NCBI GenBank assembly: GCA_000611775.1 | Contig: KK106983.1 | Location: forward strand, 4,268,808-4,332,807 | Length of the DNA: 64,000 nucleotides | Source of the DNA: Umbilicaria muhlenbergii | Lineage: Eukaryota > Ascomycota > Lecanoromycetes > Umbilicariales > Umbilicariaceae | Direction: 5' to 3' | Shown here: positions 35,468 through 47,253 of the stretch, piece by piece | How positions within the stretch are numbered: the stretch's first letter is position 1 | How the letters are laid out: each line of letters begins with the position of its first letter | Notes under the pieces: model-generated | Database searches by the model: none | Seen by the model: the letters and a program-made list of their open reading frames with translations, nothing else | Told to the model about the DNA's origin: nothing | Made by a program: the position numbers and the translations under genes

Positions 35468-36178
35468 GGATGGGGCTTTTTATTACGATGATATGATCGT
35501 CCACCATGTGCAATGAAGCTTATTCAGCTAGCTATTAGCTAGCCAACATACCCAATCGAGCTCTTTGAGATCTTTTTATACTCGTACCATTTTTCATCCC
35601 GACGGAGAGCAAAGCATTGCACGATAACAGCGTAGAGCACGAGCACACCACCAGGCACGCTATCGAGACAAATGGCACTTCACAAAAGAGGAGAACTACC
35701 CGCTAACTTATCGGCGAAATAAGTTTCAAGCTGCGCCCATGCTAAATCAGCAGCCGTTGAGCTTTTTCGTCTGCCCTCTTGTTTTACTCCAAAAAAACAA
35801 GATGTTCTTTCATACATTAAGGTGCCGCTGAGGATCCCAGACTTCCCGTTCCTAAGACAGCCACTTATTATAACAGTACCCCCGACGTAGGGTCAAAAAC
35901 AAACGGCAGTAGCAATAGGAGGACCCCCTACCTAGCAACGCCCCGACATCAGCCCTTACGGATACAAAGTCCGTTGAATATCTAAAACCCCCACTAGTCC
36001 CTGAAATCCGCAGCAACAAGACAACCAGACCTCGACTTGAGGCTGAGGCTCGGGCTCGGGCTCGCTTAGCGAGTTGAACAAAATTGATAGTTTTTGCACT
36101 TTTGCCCAGAATTGAACTATCGACAAGATGCGAAAAAATGATGGAGGATAAGGGGCTGTGATATGGAGAAAAAAGCCC
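35468..36178. other. Intergenic, nothing recognised
   Basis: This 711-bp stretch lies downstream of the reductase and the U6 terminator. It has a small AGCTAGCT-ATT-AGCTAGC near-palindrome near 35527. I see no gene. Confidence 0.4.
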
Positions 36179-36283
36179 AAAAAAATTGGTAGCTTCTCTT
36201 TGATTGAGCGTGTCATCCTTAGTGCAGGGGCCATGCTAATCTTCTCTGTATCGTTTCAAATTGACCAAATGCCCGAAGGCAGA
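36179..36283 (-). ncRNA. U6: U6 spliceosomal snRNA
   Basis: Read on the minus strand, the gene begins with a small hairpin (TGCC-TTCG-GGCA at 36271-36282), then ATTTGGTCAATTTGAAACG, the invariant ATACAGAGAAGATTAGCATG that contains the ACAGAGA box, GCCCCTGCACTAAGGATGAC that contains the catalytic AGC-type region and internal stem-loop, ACACGC, and a T-run at 36185-36179 that would end RNA polymerase III transcription. The sequence is close to the known fission yeast U6 and, unlike that gene, shows no intron. The RNA would pair with U4 and then U2 and the 5' splice site in the spliceosome. The 5' end is set within a few bases. The core identity is essentially certain. Confidence 0.97.
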
Positions 36284-36301
36284 TAACGCATTCTATTTTT
36301 G

Positions 36302-36312
36302 AAATATATAGC
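36302..36312 (-). promoter_or_regulatory. TATA box of the U6 gene
   Basis: On the minus strand TATATATTTC lies about 20-30 bases before the U6 5' end, the position used by TATA elements of RNA polymerase III U6 promoters. No other TATA-like run lies between it and the gene. Confidence 0.65.
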
Positions 36313-36347
36313 ATCAAGATAGGCGACGGTGTGTTTCTTATCTACCT

Positions 36348-36412
36348 TAATCGTGCCCCGCCCCTAATAATCGTTTAATAAGCGAAAGATTATTAGGGGC
36401 GGGGCACGATTA
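36348..36412. repeat. Perfect inverted repeat, 25-bp arms, 15-base loop
   Basis: The arms 36348-36372 and 36388-36412 are perfect reverse complements, and the loop is GTTTAATAAGCGAAA. Each arm combines a GC-box-like core (GGGGCGGGGC on one strand) with AT-rich ends (TAATAATC). The element lies 65-129 bp upstream of the U6 5' end. It could be a protein-binding palindrome of the U6 promoter, a hairpin-forming transcript, or a tiny insertion. No matching copy was seen elsewhere in the window. Confidence 0.9.
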
Positions 36413-37065
36413 CATGGCACCACCACAGTGAAAAAGAACAGGGTCTAAGATTGCGACCGCAAGAGTGATTGCAGGCTCTGAGGAACTCCCGATGTTCAGG
36501 ATTGATGATAATATCGATAACATTTGTTGAGGAGAGAGATCCGGGCGGCTCCTCTGGATATTATGATGTTACTGTCCAGGCATCAGATGTAAGCACAAAA
36601 CAGGTAATAGTCCCTCTACTGAGGATCCTCTTGACAATGCAAGAATGAAAATAACATATGTAGATCCTTAGACTATGTATTATAGAGATCCATTACCATT
36701 GTTAATCTACATTAGATGTTCTTCGTTATCTGTCTTAGCTATTGAGTAGTTGATGGGCCCCACAGAAGAGGACTATCACTTCTTTTACACTCACGCCTTG
36801 CGCCTCGCTGTCCAAGTGGCAGTACTGCTGGTACTATCGTGAGGGAAAAACAGAGTCTAGGCTTTGCGTTGTTGCACGATTGATTACTCGCCAATAAGAA
36901 TCTCAGAATCTAATCCCTTTCAAGTAACACCCTATATTGCGCCTCAGAGCTCCGAATCAGGCCAGAGGCCGAACGTTGTAGGCCTTGAGAAACTCCTAGT
37001 GTTCAGATTGAAATGGGACGATTGTGAATTCTCCCGTTGAGGGGGGGTTCCGGTGCTGGCGGTGG
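36413..37065. repeat. Pair of diverged direct repeats
   Basis: Two regions resemble each other in the same order. Copy 1 (about 36428-36560) has GTGAAAAAGAACAGGGTCTA, ATTGCAGGCTCTGAGGAACT and GATGTTCAGGATTGA. Copy 2 (about 36838-37065) has GAGGGAAAAACAGAGTCTAG, GTTGTAGGCCTTGAGAAACT and AGTGTTCAGATTGAA. Copy 2 has roughly 90 extra bases between the first two blocks. Both continue with a TTGAGG-rich and GGCGG segment. They could be remnants of a repeated element. The rest of 37066-37629 shows nothing I recognise. Confidence 0.5.
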
Positions 37066-37629
37066 TCTACACGTCTCCAAACCTTACCCAGACGTCGCTG
37101 ACGGGTCACAGCACTTCCTCCGTGGTGCGATTAGGGAATACGGCTGTGGACTACGTGCACATGCTTTTCTTTTTAACTGCTTAAGTTGCTGTATTAGCGT
37201 TTAGGACGAGGGTTTAGAGCGTTAGTGACGAGATACAGCATACCGGAGCTCCCCCGGGGGACACTTGAAGATGGTGGAGGTAATGTACGCTGACTCATGG
37301 TTCTGTACATGCTCGACTGGCGTTTTAGGCGTGGATTTGGATTTCTTATCAAGGAGATGCGTTGCACAAAGGGTTCTCAATAATTTTGATTGATCGTTTC
37401 TTGATATCGAGACTGTTGTGCAGCATGAGTGATGACCTGGCTCCTACACTACAATGGCAATCTAGCTAGTCACACTGGTGCAACATCAAACATCCCCTAA
37501 ACTTCGAATCTCTTTACAATCACCAACATCCACAACCCGCATAGTTGCCCACGACTACCCTCTCACACTCGGTCCTTTACGCACCCACATTTCCTTCCTC
37601 AAAGAACCCCATCAGTCGCACACCATCCT

Positions 37630-40427
37630 TCAACCAAGCCTCCCATTTGCCTTTAATACCCTCCTCAGCTGCGCATTCTCCTCCCGTAAGCGTTCGCACA
37701 TCTCCTCAATCTCCTCCGGCGTCTTCCGTCTCAACGCCTCAATCCCCTCCGCCACCGTCCTCCTCAACACCTCCTCCGCCTCCCCTTCCTTCACCCCTTC
37801 CCCCTCCCCTTCTTCCACTCCTTCCACCTCCCTTCCCTTCCCCTTCCCCTCCCCCCTCGGCACCAACCACCCCCTCTCCGGCTCCAACCTCAAATCCCCC
37901 CTCAACATCTCCCCCACCGCCTCCCCAAACCTCCTCCGCCCCTCCTCCGTCCCCATAAACTCCGCAAACCCCGCCACCAACTCCCTCACCGCTATCCCCC
38001 CCTCCGGTACCCTGCTCCTGATCTCCTGCGTGGTCGGAAACGGCACCTCCGCCGTCGACGGCCCCAGCCGATCCAGCAAATTCAGATCTCGTTGTTTCCT
38101 TCCTGCCACCGCGTGCGGGCTCGACGTTCGCGGCCGCGGCGAGGGCGCGGGCGGGAGCACCCGGTTCGGGCCGCGGAGGTAGAGGGTGCCGTCGCTGGAG
38201 AGGAGGGTTTCGCGGCCGTCGGGTCGGCCGAGCGCGTGCAGTTGGTACCAGATCATTGGGTCGACGTGGCCGAAGGTGGTGTAGGTGCGGTTGTCGCTGG
38301 TGAGGAAGGTGTGGGTGCGGCCGGTGGTTTGGCGGACGAGGACGCGGGTGGCGAGGATGGGGATGGGGTGCGTGCGGATGCCGGTGGGGATGGTGGCGTT
38401 GGCGATGATTTGGGGTGGGGGGTTGGTGGGGGCGGGTTGGAATGGGTTGGTGGTTGGGTTGGGGGGAGGAGCGGCGACGGGGATTTGAGGATGGTTGATT
38501 GCTGTGTTTGGTGCAGGCACAGCGACGTGGATTTGAGGATGGTTGATGGCTGCGTTGGGAGGAGGTGCAGCAACGTGAGCTTGAAGGTAGTTGATGGCAG
38601 CAGTGGGAGGAAGTGCGGCGACGCGGGATTGACCATGGTTGGTGGTTGCATTTGGTGGAGGTGCGGCGACGTTGCGCTGATTATTAGCCGCGACACCTGG
38701 AAGCAGGGTTACGTCGTGCTGGGCCTGGTTGGTGGTAGCATTGGCTGAAGCTACAGTGACGGTGCCATGACTCTGGTTGGTAGCAGCATTGCCAGCTGAT
38801 GAAGTATTGGTGGGAAACGGGGCTGTAGAGCTGATTGTCGCAGATGTAGCTGTCTGCACCCGATGAAGTCGTGCAGGAGCAGGAGCCCCGGCATAGCCCG
38901 GTAGAACAAAGGCGTTGCTGCGAGGAGCCTGGTGCGGCGGAATATTTCCTGGCAGAGTACCGGAGATAGCAGCGTTTTGCGAATGTTGAACGAACGGACC
39001 AGATGAAGATGGACCTTGCGCTGCCTGGCCGCCGTTGATATTCAAGTCACCAGAAGGATTAGTAAGATTTGAAGTTTCACTAGCATTACAGCCTGGTATA
39101 CTATTCCCTGGATTAGAAGACGTAGGGACGGCTGGAGGCGCAAAGGAAGCCTCGCCAGCTGGTCGACTAGTCAGCGTAGCACCTGTAGTAGCGCGGCTGG
39201 TAGGTCCAAATAGAGAGCCAGCAGTAGCATTAGTGACTGCACGGCCGAAAAGATCATTGCTGGCTGAGGTCTGTCCAGAAGATCCAAAGAGAGGCATTGG
39301 CAAAGTAGAACTACTAGAGCTTTGGCCGGAGAGTCCTTTTGCTGTCAATGTTCGTGCTGGTCCTTCGACTGCATGATTTCGCATGATACTGGAGGTAGAT
39401 CCTTGGCTGGAGAATGGGTTAATGATAGACGGCTGTACTCGCGGCTCGAATTGAAAAGGTAATGGGGCAACGGTATTGGTTGCTTGGGTGGAAGCCTCAC
39501 TTCCCGTAGATGACTGCCCTGGGAATCCAAATATCGAAGTTGACAAAGCAGTGGTGTTCGATCCTTGATAGGCGAGCCCAGCAGCGTTTCCAGGCAGCGA
39601 AGTTGCAGCAGCTTTGTTGGAAGTGTCAAATCTGAACTGATTGCTAAAGTTCCACTTTTGTGACTGTGGTGGATTTGTGGTGGTACCACCGAACACGCTG
39701 CTTATCTGTGGCTGTGTTTTATTAGTTCGACTAGCGGATGAGGTTGCAAATAAACCAGCGCCGATTGTAGAGGTATCTGTAGGACCCCCAAATAGGCCTC
39801 CACGTAGTTGTTCAGGTTCTAATTCCGGTCTTGGGGGGTTGCCGTAGTTGGTCTGAGGTGCGGAAGTAGACATGTTACTAGTCTGCCGGGGTTGAGACGA
39901 GAATCCAAAGGCATTACCGCTCTTCTTAGATTGGGAAGAGGGCTTGGGATCTTCTCTAGTCGCCATGGGAGACGGATTGGCGTTAAAATCAAAAACGCTT
40001 TTCGCCTGGCACTGGCTATCTGGTACGATGTTGTTCTTGACTCTGTCAGTTATGGTTCGACACAATGAAGGACGTATCTCAGTGTTGATCCTTTCTTGGG
40101 TGCGCTTGCGGTTTCATCAGCTTGCCATACATCGTAAGATATTCCAGTAAAGGTTAGATGTACCTGAAGTCCACCAGTACCCTGTTCGTCGGCCACGGCT
40201 TGACACGAAGTCCTAGAGAAGGAATCGGCAAGTGCATCTATTTTTCCACATGTTTTCGTAGATTTGTTGGTGGAACCACCGCTCGGCAGATACTGAGCGC
40301 TTGACTCGTTTTCATCGCTGGTTGAAGAAAATACTATGGATGTCTGGTTGGAGGATGTTGACACTGTCTTGCTCGTGTCAATTTTATCATCGATTGCATC
40401 AGGTTGTGATGCTTTTGAGGTCTCCAT
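37630..40427 (-). CDS. FG-motif-rich, repeat-containing protein (nucleoporin-like), function unknown
   Basis: The main exon is open from about 40050 to 37630 (about 800 codons). Its N-terminal half is low-complexity with many FG motifs (NAFGFSS, GGLFGGPT, SSVFGGTT, SIFGFPGQ, PLFGSSGQ, DLFGRA, SLFGPT). A set of 16-residue repeats follows (38447-38790), then a more ordered part (TRVLVRQTTGRTHTFLTSD, YTTFGHVDPMIWYQLHALG) and a C-terminal coiled coil (EEIEEMCERLREENAQLRR). FG density resembles FG nucleoporins, but no structured nucleoporin domain was recognised. An upstream frame (40050-40427, METSKASQPDAIDDKIDTSK) is probably a 5' exon, or the start is Met 39966 (MATREDPK). I could not find the junction. 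Confidence 0.55.
38447..38790 (-). repeat. Seven-unit coding minisatellite, 48-bp period
   Basis: Inside the FG-motif protein, 16-residue units follow one another: NAATNQSHGTVTVASA, NATTNQAQHDVTLLPG, a 14-residue unit, NATTNHGQSRVAALPP, TAAINYLQAHVAAPPP, NAAINHPQIHVAVPAP and NTAINHPQIPVAAPPP, then a partial NPTTN. The consensus is roughly N-x-x-[IT]-N-x-x-Q-x-x-V-A-x-x-P-P. The last three are the most alike, so expansion probably proceeded there most recently. Confidence 0.85.
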
Positions 40428-43090
40428 GGTGGCGACGTGACGCTATCAAGGGTAGATCAGTGGATAGTTTGTAACAGAAGGATCTCCTCGCACCTTGCCT
40501 TTCCTCGGTTTGATATTTGGAGCTCTCAAACCATTCTGTCGTAGAAGTCCTTTAATGGAGTCGGTGAGGACTGAAGAGTGATTACGATCCCCACGGGCCG
40601 CAGTCTATTGGGAGCTTAGCTATCTAATAATCTGAAACCTTTTGATCGGAGCTGAGATACCTTAGATGTTCGTCGAGACGGATGTGTCATTCGTTGCGTA
40701 TATCATCCAATACTGCCGTCTTGAGAGGTAGAAAATGGCGGATGTTGATAGAACTTGGTGGATTTAACGAGTGTTTTCATAGGTAGAACTACCAATTATG
40801 ATAACACTTCGACGGCCGGAGAACAACCTGAGAGGCACGAGTTTCTTACCACGCTATGCACACGGCACTCGTTATCAGATAAGATGTTTCGCGGACGGAG
40901 ATAACAATACGAGAGCATAGTATATTTTTGAAAAAGGATTCGACTTGTCAAGAAAGCGGAACATGGAGTAGTGGAACATCAATCCATTAGAGTGTGTAGC
41001 TCGCCACCGTCCAACGATGGCTGATCGGCAGCTATCGGCCTGGGGACCCCTGACAACTCGAAAAAGAGTATTACTCGAAGATTTTAGAAGAAGGCAGCTG
41101 CAGAGCCCGGTGGATTCGGGGTTTCTACCTTGGACGCCGTTCGAATTTTTCTTCCACAGTGCCTCTCAGGTTGTGAAATACCATTGACTGGATGCTAGCC
41201 CCGGGCTCATCTCCTCAAACTGGCATATTTTCAGTCTTTATCAAAGCCAAGGCCGTGCGAGCTCCACCGACACAAAAGCCTTAACACAGCAGCATGGACT
41301 TTTGTTGGAAGCAAGACTTTACAATCCCAGCCATGGCATTCCCAGCGCATTCGAGACGCGAAGAGTCCGCTCTTCGCAGGGTGGTAACAACTAAACCAGC
41401 GTCTTCCATAGATTCGATGATTTCGGGACAGAGAATACATTTGCAGCCGCGATGATTTCAGCTTCAAAGCAAAACGTTGTTATCCAAGCCACGATTCTTG
41501 ACATAGACCGATGGGTAACAACTTTAGGCTATAACGTCTTAGCAGAAACTGGCTGCACCGGTGGCAACCATAGTGGTAACGAAGCCAATGAGTCCCAATA
41601 AGAAGAATACATGCGTGATAACAGCCGAGAATACAAAAGAGCACGGCACCTTAGCAGAGCAATTGGCAGAGTTCTGCAGGGTACAGGTGAAGAAATTGCT
41701 TGAAGCTATTGCCAACTCTTATGGACGATACGCCATGGCTTTGAGAGGTCTTGGTTGTATGCTGATGGGAAACCCTGTTTGCCGCAACCGTACGAGGCCA
41801 GAGCAGAAGATGAGTAAAGTCTTAGCAGTAACTCCGCGACATTCAAGGCCGTGCAAGACCAGTATGCTTCATGCGCACCCTCGGCCTGAGGCCTGCAGTG
41901 CGCAGTAGGGCCCACAGACTGGGCATGAATAGCGCTGTAGAAAACACCTACCAGCCACCATGCGAGCGATGCAATTCGTGTGCATGTACCACAGGAGAAG
42001 CTAGATGTAGTACGTCAAACACTCAAGGTAATCTATTCTGCTTTACTCAACTGAACGTTGAGTATCCAAGGATCTCTCCTTGCAAAAGTAGGTAGTCCAA
42101 ATGCACCAATCACAGATAGATACCAGCCGGGCTAGCGTACTTTACTTTCTCTCAATTAGGTAATGGCAAGCTACCGAAGCACCATCTTCCTTTTATCCTT
42201 GCCGTCCGGCCATCCAAACTTGTTGGACAGCACGTCTGTCGTAACGAGCTTCACTGTCTACCTTGACTTTGCTCCACACCATATGGCTATCAACGTGAAC
42301 AAAAAATGTCTCAGGATCAGCGCCTTGATTCATCAACAATCTCACTCTGGACGGGTTCGGCGGACCTCGTCCATCAAGGACCGCGGATTCAGACGTAGGG
42401 TGGTGGAGGCTGCCCTCCCGGATCCATGCTCTTCCTCCAACGCCACTCCAAAGACTGTCAATCCACTGAGGCAATCCCCAGTCCATCGTTCATACCTTCC
42501 TTTTGTCGGGAACTCGGTCACTCAAGGTCCTTACTTCCGATAGCCTTCGCTATAGGTTCTATTCAATCGTCCATTCTTGACGCGTACGTGCTCAGCTGAC
42601 TTTCTCTGTGTTGAAAGCGTATCGTTGTACCACTTGACAGATTCTTCACGCTTGTCTTCAATTCAATCTCAATCAAAATTTGGTCCTTCACTAAAACTTC
42701 CCAGTCTATGAGCCCTTTAAACTGTGGTGGAGCAGTGTAGTTCGCTGTACAGAAATATGTGAATATGACTGCGGTCCGGCCACTTGACCCCACTTTAAAT
42801 GCAGCATGCCATACGCTTACTTTACTGAAATAAGTAGGGAGGTTTTAACTCCTCTTTTTGTGCCTTGAATTCTTTGTCTTCGCCCTTCTCGATATCTAGT
42901 CTGAAGACTCAGGGAAGCGGCACAGCATGATGGACTCATGGGCAGCTTGCCTTGCCATACTGGCAGTGGTTTCTGGCTCCCCCTTGAAAGAATGGGGAAA
43001 AAGGGGTAAGCCTCGTATCTCACTTTTGTGCCCGCACATCTGAACGTTTCCCAGACGGATGCAACCAGGACAACTGTTACAGAGCATTGG
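40428..43090. other. Gene-poor 2.7-kb interval
   Basis: No family was recognised on either strand. Frames such as 41561-41908 plus, 42163-42543 plus and 42193-42486 minus overlap each other and lack family likeness. The part next to 40428 presumably contains the promoter of the FG-motif gene. Nothing else can be supported. Confidence 0.4.
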
Positions 43091-44334
43091 ATGGTTTTCA
43101 GCGAACCTCTGAGCCGGCGTTCTGTAGCGAGTATCTTCATACTTTGTATGTTAGCCTCCTTGTGGAATATATCAAGGACTAACTGTTGGGAAGTACCAAG
43201 ACCGCACCAGCTGTCATAGCGACAGTCGAGTCGTGCGGACCTCCAAGGATTTCCAGTGGCTGCAGCTGTCTGATGTTAGCAACTGCTTCTGTATCAACCC
43301 TGCCCCCATTGGAAAGCCCTACTACGCCTTCGGATCAACACGCTACCCCGTACCCTGCTACTGCTACAGCTCAAGCTGCAGCTGCATTTACAACCACACT
43401 AATCATAACTACAGTAAGAAGACCGACGCGTGGCTCCGCAACCTATTGTTCGACAAGCATACTTACTTCCGCAATAGACAGCGCCGGGCATGGATATAGC
43501 CACGACAGGAAGGACCCCCATTGCAAGTTAAATTCTCTCGATATCTCTCTATTACTTGCTTACGCTTGCATCAGACAATCTCGGGGTTGGACATGGCGCA
43601 CACTGAGACACTCGCCGTTACTATTACCAAGACAGCAGCTGACGTAGTAACCACAGTCGTAAGAATCCCACCAAGTACTCATAGAAGTTTGGAGACTCAT
43701 CATCGCTACAGATTGTACCTGGAGCTGGTGATATTACTACATTTGTATATTTTTGTCCCCTCCCCCTTCTAGGATTGTTGGAGGCTTACTCTTTGTACAG
43801 ACTGTACCTGGGGACCCCGTCACTACCACTTTAACACTATCTGTAGAAACGCACACTGCAACTCTCTCCTCGGATTCTGTGACGCTTCTGACCGAGACCA
43901 AAACCACCACGTTCGCTACCGTTACTGTAGCCTCTACAGTGACAGCAACGATTAATCCTAACAACACTGATACAACCCCGACGACTACTCCCAACCCGAT
44001 CTGCCCCCTCGCTGACAAGACCACGATCACCACCAGCAGCAACAACACCAGGGGTGACCGGCCCCTCGGAACTTTATCGCTGTACACCATCCACTGCCAT
44101 ACTGACTACAACACGGGATACGTTCTCTTCGCAAGCGCTGCGACTGACTTGCAGCAGTGCGCGCAACAGTGTACCAATTACACTTGTCAGCACGACACCG
44201 AATGTACAGCGGCGACCTACTCCTTTGGCCAGTGCTATGGCCGCAGCGGGACTTTGAAAGAGCAAGCTATTCAGTATACGGACGCTATGGTCTTAAGTAC
44301 CGCTATTGTCATCAATTCAACAGGCGATCAATGA
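43091..44334 (+). CDS. Secreted Thr-rich protein with C-terminal apple-like domain (exons approximate)
   Basis: The last exon (about 43789-44334, after a CCCTTCTAG acceptor) is clear: a Thr/Ser/Val-rich stalk (TLTLSVETHTATLSSDSVTL, FATVTVASTVTATINPN), then ICPLADKTTITTSSNNTRGD, TIHCHTDYNTGYVLF, LQQCAQQCTNYTCQHDTECT, AATYSFGQCYGRSG and YTDAMVLSTAIV. The Cys spacing and the TDYNTG..CxxxC..GCTAATY-like pattern match fungal apple/PAN-like domains of extracellular proteins. Upstream Thr-rich exons are likely: TKTAPAVIATVESCGPPRIS near 43190 and VTITKTAADVVTTV near 43620. A candidate start is 43091 (MVFSEPLSRRSVASIFIL) with a GTATGT donor. The 5' half is not solved. Probably cell-wall or secreted; ligand unknown. 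Confidence 0.55.
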
Positions 44335-44961
44335 AAAGATCCGAGACACTAGACAAGGTATCACCGGAGGTTTGATGGGATTAGAGAAGGGCTGGGATGA
44401 GAGATTTCAACTTAGTTGGGTGGACGATCTTATCTGAGCATTGCAATAGTCAGTGTCTCGCTACAAACTCTTCAACATTCAATGAAGGTGCTCTGTGCAT
44501 ACATGACTACAAGCCATTAACGCCATTACTTGTCAAACCAGTACCCGCTCTTAAGGGAGATGACGGTTATTTATAGCATTGCCCGCCTGCTTCTGTATCA
44601 TGGAGGCTCGCCAGTGGGTCGGGACAAATCGCTCTACTGTTAATAGCCATGGTTGCCAGTTGTTGGATTTTAGTGATTGAAGACACCCAGATAGTCACAA
44701 ATCCTACGAGTGTTGTAAGTTCTTGGAACCCTTGAAGCTTTTAGAACTCTCAGTATTCTTAGAGGTTTTGCGGAGTAGAGATACCTTAGGGAAGACAGGG
44801 AATAGTTGTGCTGTAAGGCTGAGACAACATTGGCTGCAGAAACATCGCGGGCTTCGGTCAATCTTTTGGCCGACTGGGCTTGGAATTTCAGCCACTTCCT
44901 CTACCTTGAGGTATTCAGTACAACACAGTCATTGTATTCGATAGAGCAGGCCAGTCCCAAC
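44335..44961. other. Intergenic, nothing recognised
   Basis: This 627-bp stretch lies upstream of the WD40-cyclophilin gene and presumably holds its promoter. No other signal was seen. Confidence 0.4.
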
Positions 44962-47040
44962 ATGGCCCCGGAAGAGGTCACACAGGCCCAGCTGAGAAAG
45001 CGACCGCGCTCCGAGACCGATGATGGAGATTTACAAGCTTCCAACGACGCGAGCGCAGGAGCAGTCGGGGAGGAAGGTAAATATGCTCTCAGTCTTGTGG
45101 AGAAAGAGTCACTGATAACTTGAGTCATAGATACCTCCTCTGATGATGATATTGGGCCCGCGTTACCGTCCTCAGTGCCCAAGAAGAAGCGGCGTATCCT
45201 TCCCTACGAAAAGCTCTACGTCTCCGCACTTCCCTCTTCTCCCCGCTATTCCAAATCACTCATGCACAAGGATCAGCTCTCCTTCGTTACCATGACGCCT
45301 TGTACCGACTTTCTGATTACAAGCTCCGTAGATGGGGTAGTCAAATTTTGGAAGAAGGTTGCAGTAGGCATCGAGTTCGTAAAAGAATTCAGAGCACATG
45401 CGGGCGAAATCAAAAGCGTTAGCGTCAGTCAGGACGGCAGAAGCTTTGCAACAGCGGGCGCAGATAAAACTGTCAAGATTTTCGATGTGGTCACCTTTGG
45501 TATGTACAGCGGCTGTGAAGCGAAGGAAGTCTGCTGACTCCGGACTTTCAGATCTTCTTGCGATGCTTCAATTGGATACTACCCCGAAATGCGTATGCTG
45601 GATACATAGACGGGGAGCTTCTTTACCGCTTCTTGCAGTCTCAGAGGAGATCGACCATACAATCCATATTTATGATGGTCGAGGAGAATCGCAGACGCCG
45701 ATACATACGAATTCAATATTGCACAGAAGTCCGGTAACAGTGATGGCGTACAACAACGCATATGACTGTGTCATCTCTGCTGATGAGAACGGTATGATCG
45801 AGTATTGGCGACCTGATGGTGGTTTTGAGAAGCCCGACAACGTCTTTCAGTACAAAAGCTCTACCGGCCTCTTCGAGTTCAAAAAGGCCAAGTCCTTACC
45901 TACCTCCATTACAATATCCCCTTCTGGTTCACAGTTCGCGACATTTTCCTTCCCTGACCGCAAAGTTCGAGTGTTCGACTTTCCCACGGGAAAGCTTCTC
46001 CGCACCTACGACGAGTCTATCCTTACCATCACTGAGATGCAGCAGGCCGGCACCGCCTTACAGAAGCTTGAAGACGTAGATTTTGGCAGACGCCTCGCTG
46101 TGGAGCGCGATCTGGAAAATCCAGCAATACAAACCAGAATCAACGTAATCTTTGACGAATCAGGCAACTTTATCCTTTACGGATCCATCCTTGGTACCAA
46201 AGTTATCAACACCCTCACCAATCGCGTCGTTAAGGTGTACGGCAAGGACGAACCCTTCCGATCATTGAACCTAGCACTATACCAAGGACAACCACAAAAG
46301 AAAGGTGTGGTTACCGTCTCAATGGCGGCAAGCTCCAACCCTCTATTGCAGGAAGCGGAAGAACGGGATCCGATGCTTGTATCGACAGGATCTGGCAAAG
46401 TCCGCTTCTACATGTTCACTAACGATCAGGAAGTCAGCAAGTCTGAGCGGGATGTCCAGAATGAGAAGCCAAAGAACCTCAATTCGCGACAGCAGATTGA
46501 GGCAAAGCCAGCAGAGTCTGGCACGGCAGCCATTCTTCACACCACCTACGGTGATATCCATATTAGGTTGTTCCCGGAGGCTGCACCTAAAGCTGTGGAG
46601 AACTTCGTGACCCATTCGAAGAACGGATACTATAACAACACTATCTTCCACCGAGTAATACGGAAGTTCATGATACAGGTATGCTCTTCTCGTTCTACTA
46701 ATATCGAGGGACTGAGCGCGCTAACTGGCGTTAGTGTGGAGATCCTCTTGGCGACGGAACCGGAGGGGAGAGTATCTGGGGCAAAGAATTTGAGGACGAG
46801 TTCTCCACACTCAAGCATGACAAGCCATACACAGTCAGCATGGCAAACGCCGGTCCGAATACTAATGGGTCGCAATTCTTCATCACTACGGCAGATAAGA
46901 CGCCGTGGTTGGACAGGAAGCATACCATATTCGGCAGAGCTACACAAGGACTCGATGTTGTTCATAAGATCGAGAATACCCGTGTGTACAAGGAGAAGCC
47001 GGAGGAGGACATCAAGATCATCAATATCTCGATCACATGA
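44962..47040 (+). CDS. WD40 plus cyclophilin peptidyl-prolyl isomerase (PPWD1/Cyp15 type)
   Basis: Four exons (44962-45076, 45131-45499, 45552-46678, 46735-47040) give 638 residues. It starts [20 protein letters not shown] with basic patches ([14 protein letters not shown]). WD40 repeats run through [60 protein letters not shown] and [20 protein letters not shown]. The C-terminal cyclophilin has [40 protein letters not shown] and, across the last intron, [37 protein letters not shown] and [13 protein letters not shown]. Catalytic residues (FHRV, FMIQ, NGSQFF, WLDxKH) are all present, so it should be active. Known: PPWD1/Cyp15 is a nuclear spliceosome-associated isomerase. Confidence 0.95.
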
Positions 47041-47253
47041 AGTTATCTATTCGAAACCTAATCAAGGTCTCTTCCACCTACAACCCACCGGACAACATAG
47101 GTATAAGGAAAGTCGTCCGACATGTGTGATCGGCTAATGCAAAACAAAATCATGACTTGTGAAGGCAGTAGTGTCTCTTGTGAGAGACAAAAGGCGACAT
47201 CAGCCTGCAACCACATGCTCGACCAGCTCCAAGCAAAACACTTTCGTCGTCGG
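47041..47253. other. 3' flank of the WD40-cyclophilin gene
   Basis: A short convergent spacer before the small minus-strand frame. Nothing recognised. Confidence 0.4.

Noticed and set aside
36486-36560. C/D-box snoRNA (TGATGAT near 36503)
   Set aside because: No matching D box or terminal stem could be placed at the expected distance.
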